DNA of 64,000 nt from Paracidovorax cattleyae. Its GTDB lineage: Bacteria > Pseudomonadota > Gammaproteobacteria > Burkholderiales > Burkholderiaceae_C. The position numbers and the translations under genes are program-made. Positions 48,249 to 57,650 of the stretch are shown here, in pieces (position 1 is the stretch's first letter; every line of letters starts with the position of its first letter). Location: NCBI RefSeq assembly GCF_900104515.1, contig NZ_FNJL01000010.1:88645-152644 (forward strand), in the 5' to 3' direction. The notes under the pieces were generated by a model. That model saw nothing but the letters and a program-made list of their open reading frames with translations, had not been told where the DNA came from and made no database searches.

Positions 48249-48635
48249 TCACCGCTTGGAGGCGGCGGCGAGCCGTTCGTTCCATCGGGCGTCCTGGAAG
48301 CCCACCGTCACCTCGCCGCCGGCGTCGCCTGTCCATTCCACCACCGGCCGCTTGATGGCGCTCGGCTGCGCCTGCAGCAGCGCGGCGGCGCTGGCCGGGT
48401 CGTGCACCGCGGCCTGGGCCTGCGGGTCCAGCTTGCGCCAGGTGGTGCCCTGGCGGTTCACCAGCGGCTCCCAACCCAGCGATGCCATCCAGGCGGAGAG
48501 GCGCTCCGCCGGAACGCCCTGTTTCTTGAAGTCGTGGAAGCGGTGCTCGACGCCGTGCTCCGCGAGCCACGCGCGGGCCTTCTTGACCGTGTCGCAGTTG
48601 GGAATGCCGTAAAGGATGGGGGTGGGGGTACTCAT
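48249..48635 (-). CDS. ArsC/Spx-family (YffB-like) thioredoxin-fold protein
   Basis: A 128-residue protein of the ArsC-like family. It begins ILYGIPNCDTVKKARAWLAE with the single active-site Cys, followed by RFHDFKKQGVPAERL and the conserved IKRPVVEW segment near the C-terminus. The pattern fits YffB/Spx-like glutathione-linked reductases rather than true arsenate reductase, but activity is not known. Start ATG 48635 (MSTPTPILYG); 47 bp separate it from the divergent folC. Confidence 0.9.
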   Translation of the reverse strand: MSTPTPILYGIPNCDTVKKARAWLAEHGVEHRFHDFKKQGVPAERLSAWMASLGWEPLVNRQGTTWRKLDPQAQAAVHDPASAAALLQAQPSAIKRPVVEWTGDAGGEVTVGFQDARWNERLAAASKR

Positions 48636-48682
48636 GCGCCCGATCATCCTGCAACGCCGCCTCGGCGACAATCGCGGGCTCT

Positions 48683-50008
48683 ATGCACACCACTTTCGAC
48701 ACCCTGGACGGCTGGCTGGCCCACTGCGAGCGGATTCACCCGAAAACCATCGACATGGGCCTGGAGCGGGTGGGCGAGGTGGCGCGCCGGCTCGGCCTGC
48801 GCTTCGCCTGCCCCGTCATCACGGTGGCCGGCACGAATGGCAAGGGTTCCACCTGCGCCATGCTGGAGGCGGTGGCGCTGCAGTCGGGCTACCGCACCGG
48901 GGTCTATACCTCCCCGCACCTCGTGAAGTTCGAGGAGCGTTGCCGCATCCGCGGCGAGAGCGTCGGGGCGGACGACCTGGTTGCGCACTTCGCGGCCGTA
49001 GAGGTGGCAAGGACGCAGGATGGCGCGGAGGTGTCGCTGTCTTACTTCGAATTCACCACGCTCGCCATCCTGCGCCTCATGAGCCAGGCGGGCCTGGACG
49101 TCGCCATCCTGGAAGTGGGGCTGGGCGGCCGGCTCGATGCCACCAACGTCGTGGACACCGATTGCGCGGTCATCACCAGCATCGACATCGACCACACGGA
49201 GTTCCTGGGGCCGGACCGCGAATCCATCGGCCGGGAGAAGGCCGGCATCATGCGGCCGGGCCGTCCCGCCATCGTCAGCGACCCCATGGCGCCGCAGAGC
49301 GTGCTGGACCACGCACGCGCCCTCGGTGCCGACCTGTGGCAGTTCGGCCAGGATTTCAATTTTTCCGGGGACAAGCAGCAATGGGCCTGGGCCGGCCGGG
49401 GCCGGCGCTATGCCGGGCTGGCCTACCCGGCCCTGCGGGGCGCCAATCAGCTCGTCAATGCCTCCGGCGTGCTGGCGGCGCTGGAGGCGCTGCGCGACCG
49501 GCTGCCGATCACGGCCCAGGCCGTGCGCACGGGGCTGGCCATGGTGGAGCTGCCGGGGCGCTTCCAGATCGTCCCGGGCCAGCCGACGCTGGTCCTGGAC
49601 GTGGCCCACAACCCGCATTCGGTGGCGGCACTCACCGCCAACCTCGACGCCATGGGCTTTTTCCCGACCACGCACGCGGTGTTCGGCGCCATGGCCGACA
49701 AGGATCTCGCTCCCATGCTGGCCCGCATCGGACCGCTGGTGGACCGCTGGTACTTCACCGATCTGCCGACGCCACGCGCCGAAACCGCCGCCGCGCTGCA
49801 GCAGAAGTGGAATGCGCTGCAGATCGTCGCGGGCGGGCGCCGCGAAGTGCGCACCAGCCTGCACCCGGACCCCTGGCAGGCACTGCAGGCGGCCGTCGCC
49901 GCTGCGGAGCCGACTGATAGAATCGTGGTCTTTGGCTCCTTCTATACGGTCGGCGGTGTGCTGCACCACGGAACACCCCGCCTGCAGGCCAGGCACCTGG
50001 GCTCCTGA
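48683..50008 (+). CDS. folC: bifunctional folylpolyglutamate synthase / dihydrofolate synthase
   Basis: A 441-residue Mur-ligase-like ATPase that adds glutamate to dihydropteroate and then to folates. The P-loop is VAGTNGKGSTCAML. Further motifs are TSPHLVKFEERCRI, ILEVGLGGRLDATNVVD, and ITSIDIDHTEFLG, with the C-terminal domain marked by VLDVAHNPHSVAAL. It begins an operon-like run (folC, dedD-like, cvpA, purF) found in many proteobacteria. Confidence 0.97.
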   Translation: MHTTFDTLDGWLAHCERIHPKTIDMGLERVGEVARRLGLRFACPVITVAGTNGKGSTCAMLEAVALQSGYRTGVYTSPHLVKFEERCRIRGESVGADDLVAHFAAVEVARTQDGAEVSLSYFEFTTLAILRLMSQAGLDVAILEVGLGGRLDATNVVDTDCAVITSIDIDHTEFLGPDRESIGREKAGIMRPGRPAIVSDPMAPQSVLDHARALGADLWQFGQDFNFSGDKQQWAWAGRGRRYAGLAYPALRGANQLVNASGVLAALEALRDRLPITAQAVRTGLAMVELPGRFQIVPGQPTLVLDVAHNPHSVAALTANLDAMGFFPTTHAVFGAMADKDLAPMLARIGPLVDRWYFTDLPTPRAETAAALQQKWNALQIVAGGRREVRTSLHPDPWQALQAAVAAAEPTDRIVVFGSFYTVGGVLHHGTPRLQARHLGS

Positions 50009-50040
50009 GCGTTCCACAGCGCACTCCCCGCACTGCATCC

Positions 50041-50940
50041 ATGGCATTTTTCAAGTTTCGTTGGCCCGGCCGCAAGGAGCAGCCGCCCGAGCAGCCCGCA
50101 AAGGCCGCCAAGCGGTCGCGCGCAGGCGCCGCCCAGGCCGCGGAAAGCATCGAGGCGATGCGGCGGCGCGCGCGCCATCGCCTGATCGGCGCGGCCGTCC
50201 TCGTGCTGGCCGGCATCGTGGGTTTCCCGATGCTGTTCGATACCCAGCCGCGGCCCATCCCCGTGGACATCCCGATCGACATTCCCGACCGCAACAAGGT
50301 GGCACCCCTGGTGGTACCCGAGGCGGCCCAGGCCGCGTCGTCCCCGGCCGCCCCTGGCACGGCCGCGAAGCCGCCGGCGGCCCCTCCGGCCACGGCGGGC
50401 CTGTCCGATGGCGAGGAGGTGATCCAGCCGTCGCGCAGCGCCGCTGCGCAGGCGCCCGTTCCAGCACCGGCTCCTGCTGCAGCGCCGCGGCAGGAAACGC
50501 ACCATGCCGACAGCCGTGCTGCGGCTTCGAAGCCTGAAGCCAAGCCGGCGAAGCCCGCCCACGAGAACAAACCCGAGACCAAACCTGCAGTGGCCGAGGC
50601 GCGCCCGGCCGCGCCGGCGCCTGCTGCCACATCCCGCGATGATGCGGCGCGCGCCCGTGCGCTTCTCGAAGGACGCGAGGGGGCTGCGGCCGCGCCCAAG
50701 GGGGATGACGGCGCACGCCTGATCGTGCAGGTCGGCGCCTTCGCCGATGGCGACAAGGCCCGCGAGGTACGCCAGTCGCTCGAGCGCGCCGGGCTCAAGA
50801 CCTATACCCAGGTGGTGGACACCAAGGACGGCAAGCGCACGCGGGTGCGGGTGGGACCGTTTGCCAGCAAGGCCGAGGCGGACAAGGCCGCGGCGCGCAT
50901 CAAGGGCCTGGGCCTCTCGGCCTCGGTGCTTGCGCTGTAG
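50041..50940 (+). CDS. SPOR-domain protein, DedD-like
   Basis: A 299-residue bitopic inner-membrane protein. A basic cytoplasmic head is followed by one transmembrane helix (LIGAAVLVLAGIVGFPMLF, near residue 56). After it comes a long periplasmic linker rich in Ala, Pro and Lys, and then a C-terminal SPOR domain (LIVQVGAFADGDKAREVRQS through AARIKGLGLSA). SPOR domains bind denuded glycan strands at the septum, so a cell-division role like DedD is likely. The linker is low complexity and poorly conserved. Confidence 0.9.
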   Translation: MAFFKFRWPGRKEQPPEQPAKAAKRSRAGAAQAAESIEAMRRRARHRLIGAAVLVLAGIVGFPMLFDTQPRPIPVDIPIDIPDRNKVAPLVVPEAAQAASSPAAPGTAAKPPAAPPATAGLSDGEEVIQPSRSAAAQAPVPAPAPAAAPRQETHHADSRAAASKPEAKPAKPAHENKPETKPAVAEARPAAPAPAATSRDDAARARALLEGREGAAAAPKGDDGARLIVQVGAFADGDKAREVRQSLERAGLKTYTQVVDTKDGKRTRVRVGPFASKAEADKAAARIKGLGLSASVLAL

Positions 50941-50955
50941 CCCGCATGGGGCGGC

Positions 50956-51444
50956 ATGGCGGCGCTGGACTGGATCTTCGTGGCGGCGTTGCTGGCCTCC
51001 CTGCTGCTGGGGGCCTGGCGCGGGCTGGTGTACGAGGTGCTTTCGCTGGCCGGCTGGGTGGTCGCCTTTTTCGTGGCCCAGTGGTGGGCTGCCGACGCAG
51101 CGGCACTGCTGCCGATCTCGGAGTCGGCCGGCTCCATCCGCCATGCGGCGGGGTTCCTGCTGGTCTTCGTGGGCACGGTGTTCGCTTGCGGATTCGTCGC
51201 CTGGCTGGCCAAGAAGCTGATCGAGGCGGTGGGCCTGCGGCCGGCGGACCGGACGCTCGGCGCGGCGTTCGGACTGCTGCGCGGCCTGGTGCTGCTGCTG
51301 GCTGCCACGCTCGTGGCCCTGTGGACGCCGATCCACGAGGCGGCGTGGTGGAAAGAGTCCTCGACGGTCCCCATATGGACCGGGATGCTGGCGGTGCTGA
51401 AACCGGCGTTGCCGGAAACGCTCGGGCGGCACCTGCCCGGGTGA
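50956..51444 (+). CDS. cvpA: CvpA family inner-membrane protein
   Basis: A 162-residue membrane protein with four hydrophobic segments. The opening WIFVAALLASLLLGAWRGLVYEVLSLAGWV and RTLGAAFGLLRGLVLLLAATLV are family hallmarks (the latter is the GxxxGxxRG region). CvpA was named for colicin V production and its direct activity is unclear. It lies directly upstream of purF, as in E. coli, and 15 nt after the SPOR gene. Confidence 0.93.
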   Translation: MAALDWIFVAALLASLLLGAWRGLVYEVLSLAGWVVAFFVAQWWAADAAALLPISESAGSIRHAAGFLLVFVGTVFACGFVAWLAKKLIEAVGLRPADRTLGAAFGLLRGLVLLLAATLVALWTPIHEAAWWKESSTVPIWTGMLAVLKPALPETLGRHLPG

Positions 51445-51544
51445 CGGTGTTTGTTTCGTGCGCGGCGGCCATCCCTCGACAAGGGCGCCGCGGCGGGTTT
51501 TGGGGTATCGCGGGCAAGGCCCGCATCTGGATGGAACGCTAACT

Positions 51545-53050
51545 ATGTGTGGAATCGTCGGTGTGGTCAGCACGGCTCCCGTCAACCAGCTGATCTATGA
51601 CGCCTTGCTGCTGCTGCAGCACCGGGGGCAGGATGCCGCGGGCATCGTCACGCAGCAGGAACGCAAGTTCTTCATGCACAAGGCCAAGGGCATGGTCCGC
51701 GACGTGTTCCGCACCCGCAACATGCGCGCGCTGCCCGGCACGGTGGGCCTGGGGCAGGTGCGCTATCCCACGGCCGGCAACGCGTACAGCGAGGAAGAGG
51801 CCCAGCCCTTCTACGTGAACGCCCCGTTCGGCATCGTGCTGGTGCACAACGGCAACCTCACGAACGCGCAGTCGCTGCGTTCCGAGCTGTTCTCCACCGA
51901 CCACCGCCACACCAACACGGAGAGCGATTCCGAGGTGCTGCTCAACGTGTTCGCGCACGAGCTCGAGCGCGCCACGCGCGGAGTGCCGCTGCAGGTCGAG
52001 GACGTCTTCAACGCAGTGGCCGCCGTGCACCGTCGCGTGAAGGGCTCCTATGCCGTCATCGCGCTGATCGCGGGCCACGGCCTGCTGGCGTTCCGCGATC
52101 CGCACGGCATCCGCCCGATGTGCCTCGGCCGCAGCTCCGACGGCACCGTGATGGTGGGCAGCGAATCCGTGGCGCTGGAAGGCACCAACCATATGTTCGA
52201 GCGCGACGTGCAGCCCGGCGAGGCCGTGTTCATCACGCCCGACGGCACCGTGCATGCCCGCCAGTGCGCGCAGGCGCCGCAGCTCAATCCCTGCATCTTC
52301 GAGTTCGTCTATCTCGCCCGTCCCGATTCCGTGCTGGACGGCATTTCCGTGTACCAGGCGCGCCTGAATCTGGGCGAGGCGCTGGCCAAGCGCGTGGTGT
52401 CCACGGTGCCGCCCAACGAGATCGACGTGATCATCCCGATCCCCGAATCCAGCCGCCCGAGCGCCACGCAGCTCGCGCACCTGCTCGGCATCCCGTACCG
52501 CGAGGGCTTCGTCAAGAACCGCTACGTGGGCCGCACCTTCATCATGCCGGGGCAGGGCGTGCGCAAGAAGTCGGTGCGCCAGAAGCTCAACGTGATCGCC
52601 AGCGAATTCAAGGGCCGCAACGTGCTGCTGGTGGACGATTCCATCGTGCGCGGCACGACCTCGCGCGAGATCGTGCAGATGGCCCGTGACGCGGGCGCGC
52701 GCAAGGTGTACCTCGCCAGCGCGGCGCCGCCGGTGCGCTACCCCAACGTGTACGGCATCGACATGCCCACCAGCAACGAGCTGGTCGCTCATGGCCGCAC
52801 GGTGGAGGAGATCCGCCAGGCCATCGGCTGCGATGCGCTGATCTACCAGGACGTGAACGCCATGAAGAAGGCCGTGGGCTCGCTCAACGGCGGCATCGAG
52901 GGCTTCGACGCCTCGTGCTTCGACGGCGTGTACGTCACGGGCGACATCACCGCCCAGGACATCGCACGCCTGAACGAAGGCCGTGTCGGCAAGGAGGAGC
53001 AGGAAGAGGACACCTCCCGCCTGGCCCTGCCGAACGCCCAGGACGCCTGA
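51545..53050 (+). CDS. purF: amidophosphoribosyltransferase
   Basis: A 501-residue enzyme that makes phosphoribosylamine from PRPP and glutamine, the first committed step of purine synthesis. The N-terminal Cys2 nucleophile is exposed after Met removal (MCGIVGVVSTAPVNQ), and a class II glutamine amidotransferase domain follows. The C-terminal PRTase motif is NVLLVDDSIVRGTTSREIV. The start at 51545 is fixed by the Cys2 requirement. The length matches the E. coli enzyme (505). metZ follows after 10 nt. Confidence 0.98.
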   Translation: MCGIVGVVSTAPVNQLIYDALLLLQHRGQDAAGIVTQQERKFFMHKAKGMVRDVFRTRNMRALPGTVGLGQVRYPTAGNAYSEEEAQPFYVNAPFGIVLVHNGNLTNAQSLRSELFSTDHRHTNTESDSEVLLNVFAHELERATRGVPLQVEDVFNAVAAVHRRVKGSYAVIALIAGHGLLAFRDPHGIRPMCLGRSSDGTVMVGSESVALEGTNHMFERDVQPGEAVFITPDGTVHARQCAQAPQLNPCIFEFVYLARPDSVLDGISVYQARLNLGEALAKRVVSTVPPNEIDVIIPIPESSRPSATQLAHLLGIPYREGFVKNRYVGRTFIMPGQGVRKKSVRQKLNVIASEFKGRNVLLVDDSIVRGTTSREIVQMARDAGARKVYLASAAPPVRYPNVYGIDMPTSNELVAHGRTVEEIRQAIGCDALIYQDVNAMKKAVGSLNGGIEGFDASCFDGVYVTGDITAQDIARLNEGRVGKEEQEEDTSRLALPNAQDA

Positions 53051-53060
53051 GGGAGACGCC

Positions 53061-54296
53061 ATGTCCCATGACCGAACGAACGGCGCCGGAGGACTCCCCG
53101 ACGGCCTGCATCCCGACACGCTGGCCGTGCGGGAATCCATCCCCCGCAGCCCGTACGGCGAGCACTCCGAAGCGCTCTACCTGAGCAGCAGCTTCGTGCA
53201 GCCCGACGCGCAGACCGCGGCGCTGCGCTTCGCGGGCGAGGAGGACGGCTACACCTACACCCGCACCGCCAATCCCACGGTGACGGCTTTCGAGCGGCGG
53301 CTGGCCGCCATGGAAGGCACCGAGACCGCCATCGGCACGGCGACCGGCATGTCCGCCATCCTGCTGATGTGCCTGGCGCTGCTGAAGGCGGGCGACCACG
53401 TGGTGTGCTCGCAGTCCATGTTCGGCTCCACCATCAAGCTGATCGGCGGCGAGCTCTCGCGCTTCGGCGTCGAGACCACCTTCGTGCCGCAGACGGATGC
53501 GGCCGCCTGGAAGGCGGCCCTGCGGCCAGCCACCCGCCTGATGTTCGCCGAGACGCCCACCAATCCGCTCACCGACCTGTGCGACATCGCCGCGCTGTCG
53601 GCGATCGCGCGCGAGGCCGGCGTGCTGCTGGCCGTGGACAACTGCTTCGCATCGCCCGCCCTGCAGCAGCCCGCGAAGTGGGGCGCCGACCTCGTCATCC
53701 ATTCCGGCACCAAGTTCCTCGATGGGCAGGGCCGCGTCATGGCCGGTGCCGTGTGCGGCCCACGCTCGCTCATCGACGACAAGCTCGGGCCCATGATCCG
53801 CAGCGCGGGCATGAACCTCTCGCCGTTCAATGCCTGGGTGGTGCTCAAGGGCCTGGAGACGCTCTCGATCCGCGTGCGGGCGCAGGCCGAGAACGCGCTG
53901 CGCCTGGCCACCTGGCTGGAGTCGCACCCCGGCGTGGCGCGCGTCCATTACCCGGGCCTCGCCTCGCATCCGCAGCATGCGCTGGCGATGCGCCAGCAGT
54001 CCGGCCTGGGCGGAGCGGTGCTCTCCTTCGCCGTGAAGTCGCAGGGCGATGCCGATGCGGCGCGCCGCAGCGCCTTCCATGTCATCGACAGCACGCGCGT
54101 GTGCAGCATCACCGCCAACCTCGGCGACGTGAAGACCACCGTCACCCATCCCGCCAGCACCTCGCACGGGCGCCTGACCGAGGCGCAGCGCCAGGCCGCC
54201 GGCATCGGCCAGGGGCTGATCCGCGTGGCCGTCGGCCTGGAACACATCGAAGACCTGAAGGCCGACCTCGCGCGCGGCCTGGATACCCTGCAATGA
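53061..54296 (+). CDS. metZ: O-succinylhomoserine sulfhydrylase
   Basis: A 411-residue PLP enzyme of the Cys/Met metabolism family that makes homocysteine from O-succinylhomoserine and sulfide. The PLP-Lys is in [18 protein letters not shown]. Other family segments are [20 protein letters not shown] and [20 protein letters not shown]. The sequence after Lys (FLDGQGRV) and its place next to purF favour MetZ over cystathionine enzymes, as in Pseudomonas. It overlaps gltX by four bases. Confidence 0.94.
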   Translation: MSHDRTNGAGGLPDGLHPDTLAVRESIPRSPYGEHSEALYLSSSFVQPDAQTAALRFAGEEDGYTYTRTANPTVTAFERRLAAMEGTETAIGTATGMSAILLMCLALLKAGDHVVCSQSMFGSTIKLIGGELSRFGVETTFVPQTDAAAWKAALRPATRLMFAETPTNPLTDLCDIAALSAIAREAGVLLAVDNCFASPALQQPAKWGADLVIHSGTKFLDGQGRVMAGAVCGPRSLIDDKLGPMIRSAGMNLSPFNAWVVLKGLETLSIRVRAQAENALRLATWLESHPGVARVHYPGLASHPQHALAMRQQSGLGGAVLSFAVKSQGDADAARRSAFHVIDSTRVCSITANLGDVKTTVTHPASTSHGRLTEAQRQAAGIGQGLIRVAVGLEHIEDLKADLARGLDTLQ

Positions 54297-55741
54297 GCCA
54301 AAGCCTTTCCCCTGCTTCTTCTTCCTCTTCTTCGAGCGGCGCGCAGCAGCGCGTGCGCACCCGTTTCGCGCCGTCCCCCACGGGCTTCATCCACCTGGGC
54401 AACATCCGCTCGGCGCTGTATCCGTGGGCGTTCGCGCGTGCCACGGGCGGCGACTTCATCCTGCGCATCGAGGACACCGACGTGGAGCGCTCGAGCCAGG
54501 CCGCCGTCGATGTCATCCTGGAAGGCATGCAGTGGCTGGGCATGGAGCCGGACGAAGGCCCGTTCTACCAGATGCAGCGCATGGCCCGCTACAAGGAAGT
54601 GCTGGCGCAGATGCAGGCGCAGGGGCTGGTCTATCCGTGCTACATGAGCGTGGCGGAACTCGACGCGCTGCGCGATCGCCAGATGCAGGCCAGGCAGAAG
54701 CCGCGCTACGACGGTACGTGGCGCCCGGAAGAGGGCAAGACCCTGCCGCCGGTGCCCGAGGGCGTGCAGCCGGTGCTGCGCTTCCGCAATCCCGTGGGCG
54801 GCTCGGTGGTCTGGGAGGACAAGGTCAAGGGCCGCATCGAGATCCAGAACGACGAGCTCGACGACCTCGTCATCGCGCGCCCCGACGGCACGCCCACGTA
54901 CAACTTCTGCGTGGTCGTGGACGACATCGACATGGCCATCACCCATGTGATCCGCGGCGACGACCACGTGAACAACACGCCGCGCCAGATCAACATCTTC
55001 CGCGCGCTCGGCAAGGAGCCGCCGGTGTATGCCCATCTGCCCACCGTGCTCAACGAGCAGGGCGAGAAGATGAGCAAGCGCAACGGGGCCAAGCCCGTCA
55101 CGCAGTACCGCGACGAAGGCTACCTGCCCGAGGCGATGGTGAACTATCTCGCGCGCCTGGGCTGGAGCCACGGCGACGACGAGATCTTCTCGCGCGAGCA
55201 GTTCCTGGAATGGTTCGACCTCGATCACCTGGGCCGCAGCGCCGCGCAGTTCGACGAAGCCAAGCTGCGCTGGGTGAACGCCCAGCACCTGAAGGCCACG
55301 GCCGACGAGCGGCTCGCGCAACTCGTGGCACCGCGCCTCGCGGCCCGCGGCATCGCGCAGGCCGATCTGGAAGATGGACGCCTGCCGCGCATCTGCGCGC
55401 TCTTCAAGGACCGCTGCGACACGCTGGTGGCGCTGGCCGACTGGGCACAGGTGTTCTACGGCGATGTGACGCCCAATGAAGAAGAGCGCGCCAGGCACGT
55501 GGTCGATGCCGTGAAGCCCGCGATCGCGGCGCTCTCGGATGCGCTCGCGCAGTGCGCCTGGGACAAGGCCAGCATCGCCGCCGCCTTCAAGGAAGTGCTC
55601 GCCGCGCAGGGCCTCAAGATGCCCCAGCTGGCGATGCCGGTGCGCGTGCTCACCGTGGGCACGGCGCACACGCCGTCGGTCGATGCCGTGCTCGAACTGC
55701 TTGGACGCGAAAAAATTGCAGCGAGATTGCGAACGGCCTGA
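54293..55741 (+). CDS. gltX: glutamyl-tRNA synthetase
   Basis: A 482-residue class I synthetase. The HIGH-type motif is [19 protein letters not shown], and the KMSKS motif is [13 protein letters not shown]. The C-terminal anticodon-binding helical domain is complete. An N-terminal extension of about 18 residues before [10 protein letters not shown] is serine-rich ([10 protein letters not shown]) and encoded by a TCT/TCC-type tract. The start overlaps the metZ stop. The 3' end contains the promoter of the tRNA-Ala/Glu/Asp operon, which includes tRNA-Glu, the substrate of this enzyme. Confidence 0.97.
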   Translation: MSQSLSPASSSSSSSGAQQRVRTRFAPSPTGFIHLGNIRSALYPWAFARATGGDFILRIEDTDVERSSQAAVDVILEGMQWLGMEPDEGPFYQMQRMARYKEVLAQMQAQGLVYPCYMSVAELDALRDRQMQARQKPRYDGTWRPEEGKTLPPVPEGVQPVLRFRNPVGGSVVWEDKVKGRIEIQNDELDDLVIARPDGTPTYNFCVVVDDIDMAITHVIRGDDHVNNTPRQINIFRALGKEPPVYAHLPTVLNEQGEKMSKRNGAKPVTQYRDEGYLPEAMVNYLARLGWSHGDDEIFSREQFLEWFDLDHLGRSAAQFDEAKLRWVNAQHLKATADERLAQLVAPRLAARGIAQADLEDGRLPRICALFKDRCDTLVALADWAQVFYGDVTPNEEERARHVVDAVKPAIAALSDALAQCAWDKASIAAAFKEVLAAQGLKMPQLAMPVRVLTVGTAHTPSVDAVLELLGREKIAARLRTA

Positions 55742-55756
55742 AAACCTGTCTATAAT
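55727..55756 (+). promoter_or_regulatory. sigma-70 promoter of the tRNA-Ala/Glu/Asp operon
   Basis: TTGCGA (55727-55732) and a perfect TATAAT (55751-55756) are 18 bp apart. The -35 lies within the last codons of gltX. The first tRNA starts 51 bp after the -10. Confidence 0.85.
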
Positions 55757-55806
55757 TCAAGGCTCAGGTGGTGACGAAGATAAGTGATTATCAACGGCAT
55801 CGCAGT

Positions 55807-55882
<76 letters not shown>

Positions 55883-55914
55883 CTGAAGTCAGAGAACGGA
55901 AGTTCCCAGGTTTT

Positions 55915-55990
55915 GACCCTATCGTCTAGAGGCCTAGGACATCACCCTTTCACGGTGAGTACCGGGGTTCGAATCCCCGTAGGGTCGCCA
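55915..55990 (+). tRNA. tRNA-Glu (TTC anticodon)
   Basis: A 76-nt cloverleaf with encoded CCA. The acceptor GACCCTA pairs with TAGGGTC, and the anticodon arm is TCACC-CTTTCAC-GGTGA with anticodon TTC. The T arm is CCGGGGTTCGAATCCCCG. Second gene of the tRNA operon, 32 nt after tRNA-Ala. Confidence 0.97.
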
Positions 55991-56041
55991 AGTTCACGGC
56001 ACTTGGCCTGCATGAAAATGCAGGCAGAACGCTGTCTGCCA

Positions 56042-56118
56042 GGAGTGGTAGTTCAGTTGGTTAGAATACCGGCCTGTCACGCCGGGGGTCGCGGGTTCGA
56101 GTCCCGTCCACTCCGCCA
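56042..56118 (+). tRNA. tRNA-Asp (GTC anticodon)
   Basis: A 77-nt cloverleaf with encoded CCA. The acceptor GGAGTGG pairs with CCACTCC, the anticodon arm is CCGGC-CTGTCAC-GCCGG with anticodon GTC, and the T arm is GCGGGTTCGAGTCCCGT. Last gene of the tRNA operon. Confidence 0.97.
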
Positions 56119-56155
56119 GTTTTCCAGGTCGACCATGCCGTACCCGGGCTCCTCG

Positions 56156-56193
56156 AAGCCGCAACGATCGCTCGTTGCGGCTTTTGTTTTTTC
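56156..56193 (+). terminator. terminator of the tRNA operon
   Basis: A 12-bp stem AAGCCGCAACGA (56156-56167) with TCGTTGCGGCTT (56172-56183) and a 4-nt loop, followed by a long T-rich run. It lies 38 bp past tRNA-Asp. Confidence 0.92.
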
Positions 56194-56369
56194 GGCCGGT
56201 GATGAGCAAGGGAAATGGTTGAGCCGGCAGAGCGGGGCCGGCACAATCGCGCCTTCGCACAGGGCGTCCCGCCTGCCGGGACGTGCTTCCTCCCTTCGCC
56301 GCTCCCGCCGCCTTCGCCGGAAGTGTCTCCCCCCCATGGGGCAGATTCCGGCACCACCGCGTGCCTTCG

Positions 56370-57557
56370 ATGCCATCCTTCTCGCCGACCGCTCCTCCGC
56401 CATCTGCTTCGTCCGCACCCTCACGCCGGGTCTCCATCGACGCACTGCGGGGCCTGGTGATCGTCTTCATGCTGCTCGACCACGTGCGCGAGACGTTCTT
56501 CATGCACCACCAGGTGGCGGATCCGATGGCCGTGGCCGACACACCGCCGGCCCTGTTCTTCAGTCGTCTGCTCGCGCATCTTTGCGCCCCGGTCTTCATC
56601 TTCCTCGCAGGGCTTTCCGCATTCCTCTACGGCTCCCGCCAGCCTTGCGGCCGCAGGGCCGCGACGGCATTCCTCGTGCAGCGCGGCGTGTTCCTGGTGG
56701 TGCTGGAACTCACCGTGGTCAACTTCGCGTGGACTTTTCAATGGCCTCCGCAGGTGGTCTACCTGCAGGTGATCTGGGCGATCGGCCTCAGCATGCTGGC
56801 GCTGGCCGCGCTGCTTTGGTTGCCGCGGGGCCTGCTCCTGGTGGTGGGCCTGCTGCTGGTGGCGGGCCATAACCTGCTGGACGGCTGGCACGTTCCCGCG
56901 GGGCATGCACTGCACGTTCCGTGGGCCATCCTCCACGACCGTGGGTGGCTCGTGGTGAACGACAGCCTGCGGCTGCGCACGTCCTACCCGGTGCTGCCCT
57001 GGATCGGCGTGATTGCGCTGGGATACGCCGCGGGCCCGTGGTTCACGGCGAATGCGGACGGGGCGCAGCGCCGGCGAAACCTGGCTGCCTGGGCGGTCGC
57101 GGCGCTCGTGCTGTTCGTGGCCGTGCGCTGGCTGAATGGCTACGGCGACAGGCCCTGGGCCGCGGGCGCCACATGGCTGGACACCGCGATGGGTTTCTTC
57201 AACGTGACGAAATATCCGCCATCGCTGCTGTTCGTGGCGCTGACGCTGGGCATCGGCCTCGCGCTGCTCGCGGCCTTCGACCGCGTGCCCGCGCAGGCAC
57301 GGTGGATGCGCGTGCTGGTCGCCTTCGGCGCAGCGCCCATGTTCTTCTATGTGCTGCACCTGTTCGTGCTGAAACTGCTCTACCTGGGCGCGGAGGGCCT
57401 GTGGGGGCGCAATCAGGGCCGCTATTTCGGCTTCGACGCGATGTGGCAGGTATGGCTCTGCACGGCCGTACTGGCTGCGCTGCTCTACCGTCCGGTACAC
57501 GCTTTCGGCGCGTTCAAGGCCCGCCGGAAAGATCTGGCCTGGCTGCGGTTCCTGTAG
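56370..57557 (+). CDS. DUF1624-type membrane protein (heparan-alpha-glucosaminide acetyltransferase-like)
   Basis: A 395-residue inner-membrane protein with about ten hydrophobic segments. The opening RRVSIDALRGLVIVFMLLDHVRETFF is the acyltransferase-3/DUF1624 signature (SxDxLRGxxIxxMxxxHxR). Further segments are APVFIFLAGLSAFLYG and the late FGAAPMFFYVLHLFVLKLLY. Members are thought to move acyl groups across the membrane to sugars; the substrate is unknown. I chose ATG 56370; earlier in-frame ATGs at 56283 lack the signature context. No strong ribosome site is seen. Confidence 0.85.
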   Translation: MPSFSPTAPPPSASSAPSRRVSIDALRGLVIVFMLLDHVRETFFMHHQVADPMAVADTPPALFFSRLLAHLCAPVFIFLAGLSAFLYGSRQPCGRRAATAFLVQRGVFLVVLELTVVNFAWTFQWPPQVVYLQVIWAIGLSMLALAALLWLPRGLLLVVGLLLVAGHNLLDGWHVPAGHALHVPWAILHDRGWLVVNDSLRLRTSYPVLPWIGVIALGYAAGPWFTANADGAQRRRNLAAWAVAALVLFVAVRWLNGYGDRPWAAGATWLDTAMGFFNVTKYPPSLLFVALTLGIGLALLAAFDRVPAQARWMRVLVAFGAAPMFFYVLHLFVLKLLYLGAEGLWGRNQGRYFGFDAMWQVWLCTAVLAALLYRPVHAFGAFKARRKDLAWLRFL

Positions 57558-57650
57558 CGCCCGGCCCCGTTCAGCGTTCCGCACAGAGGCATCCGCTGGT
57601 GCGCCCGGGCAGGCCCGGCGCGGGGCTTCGATCCTGGCGACAATGCCGGG

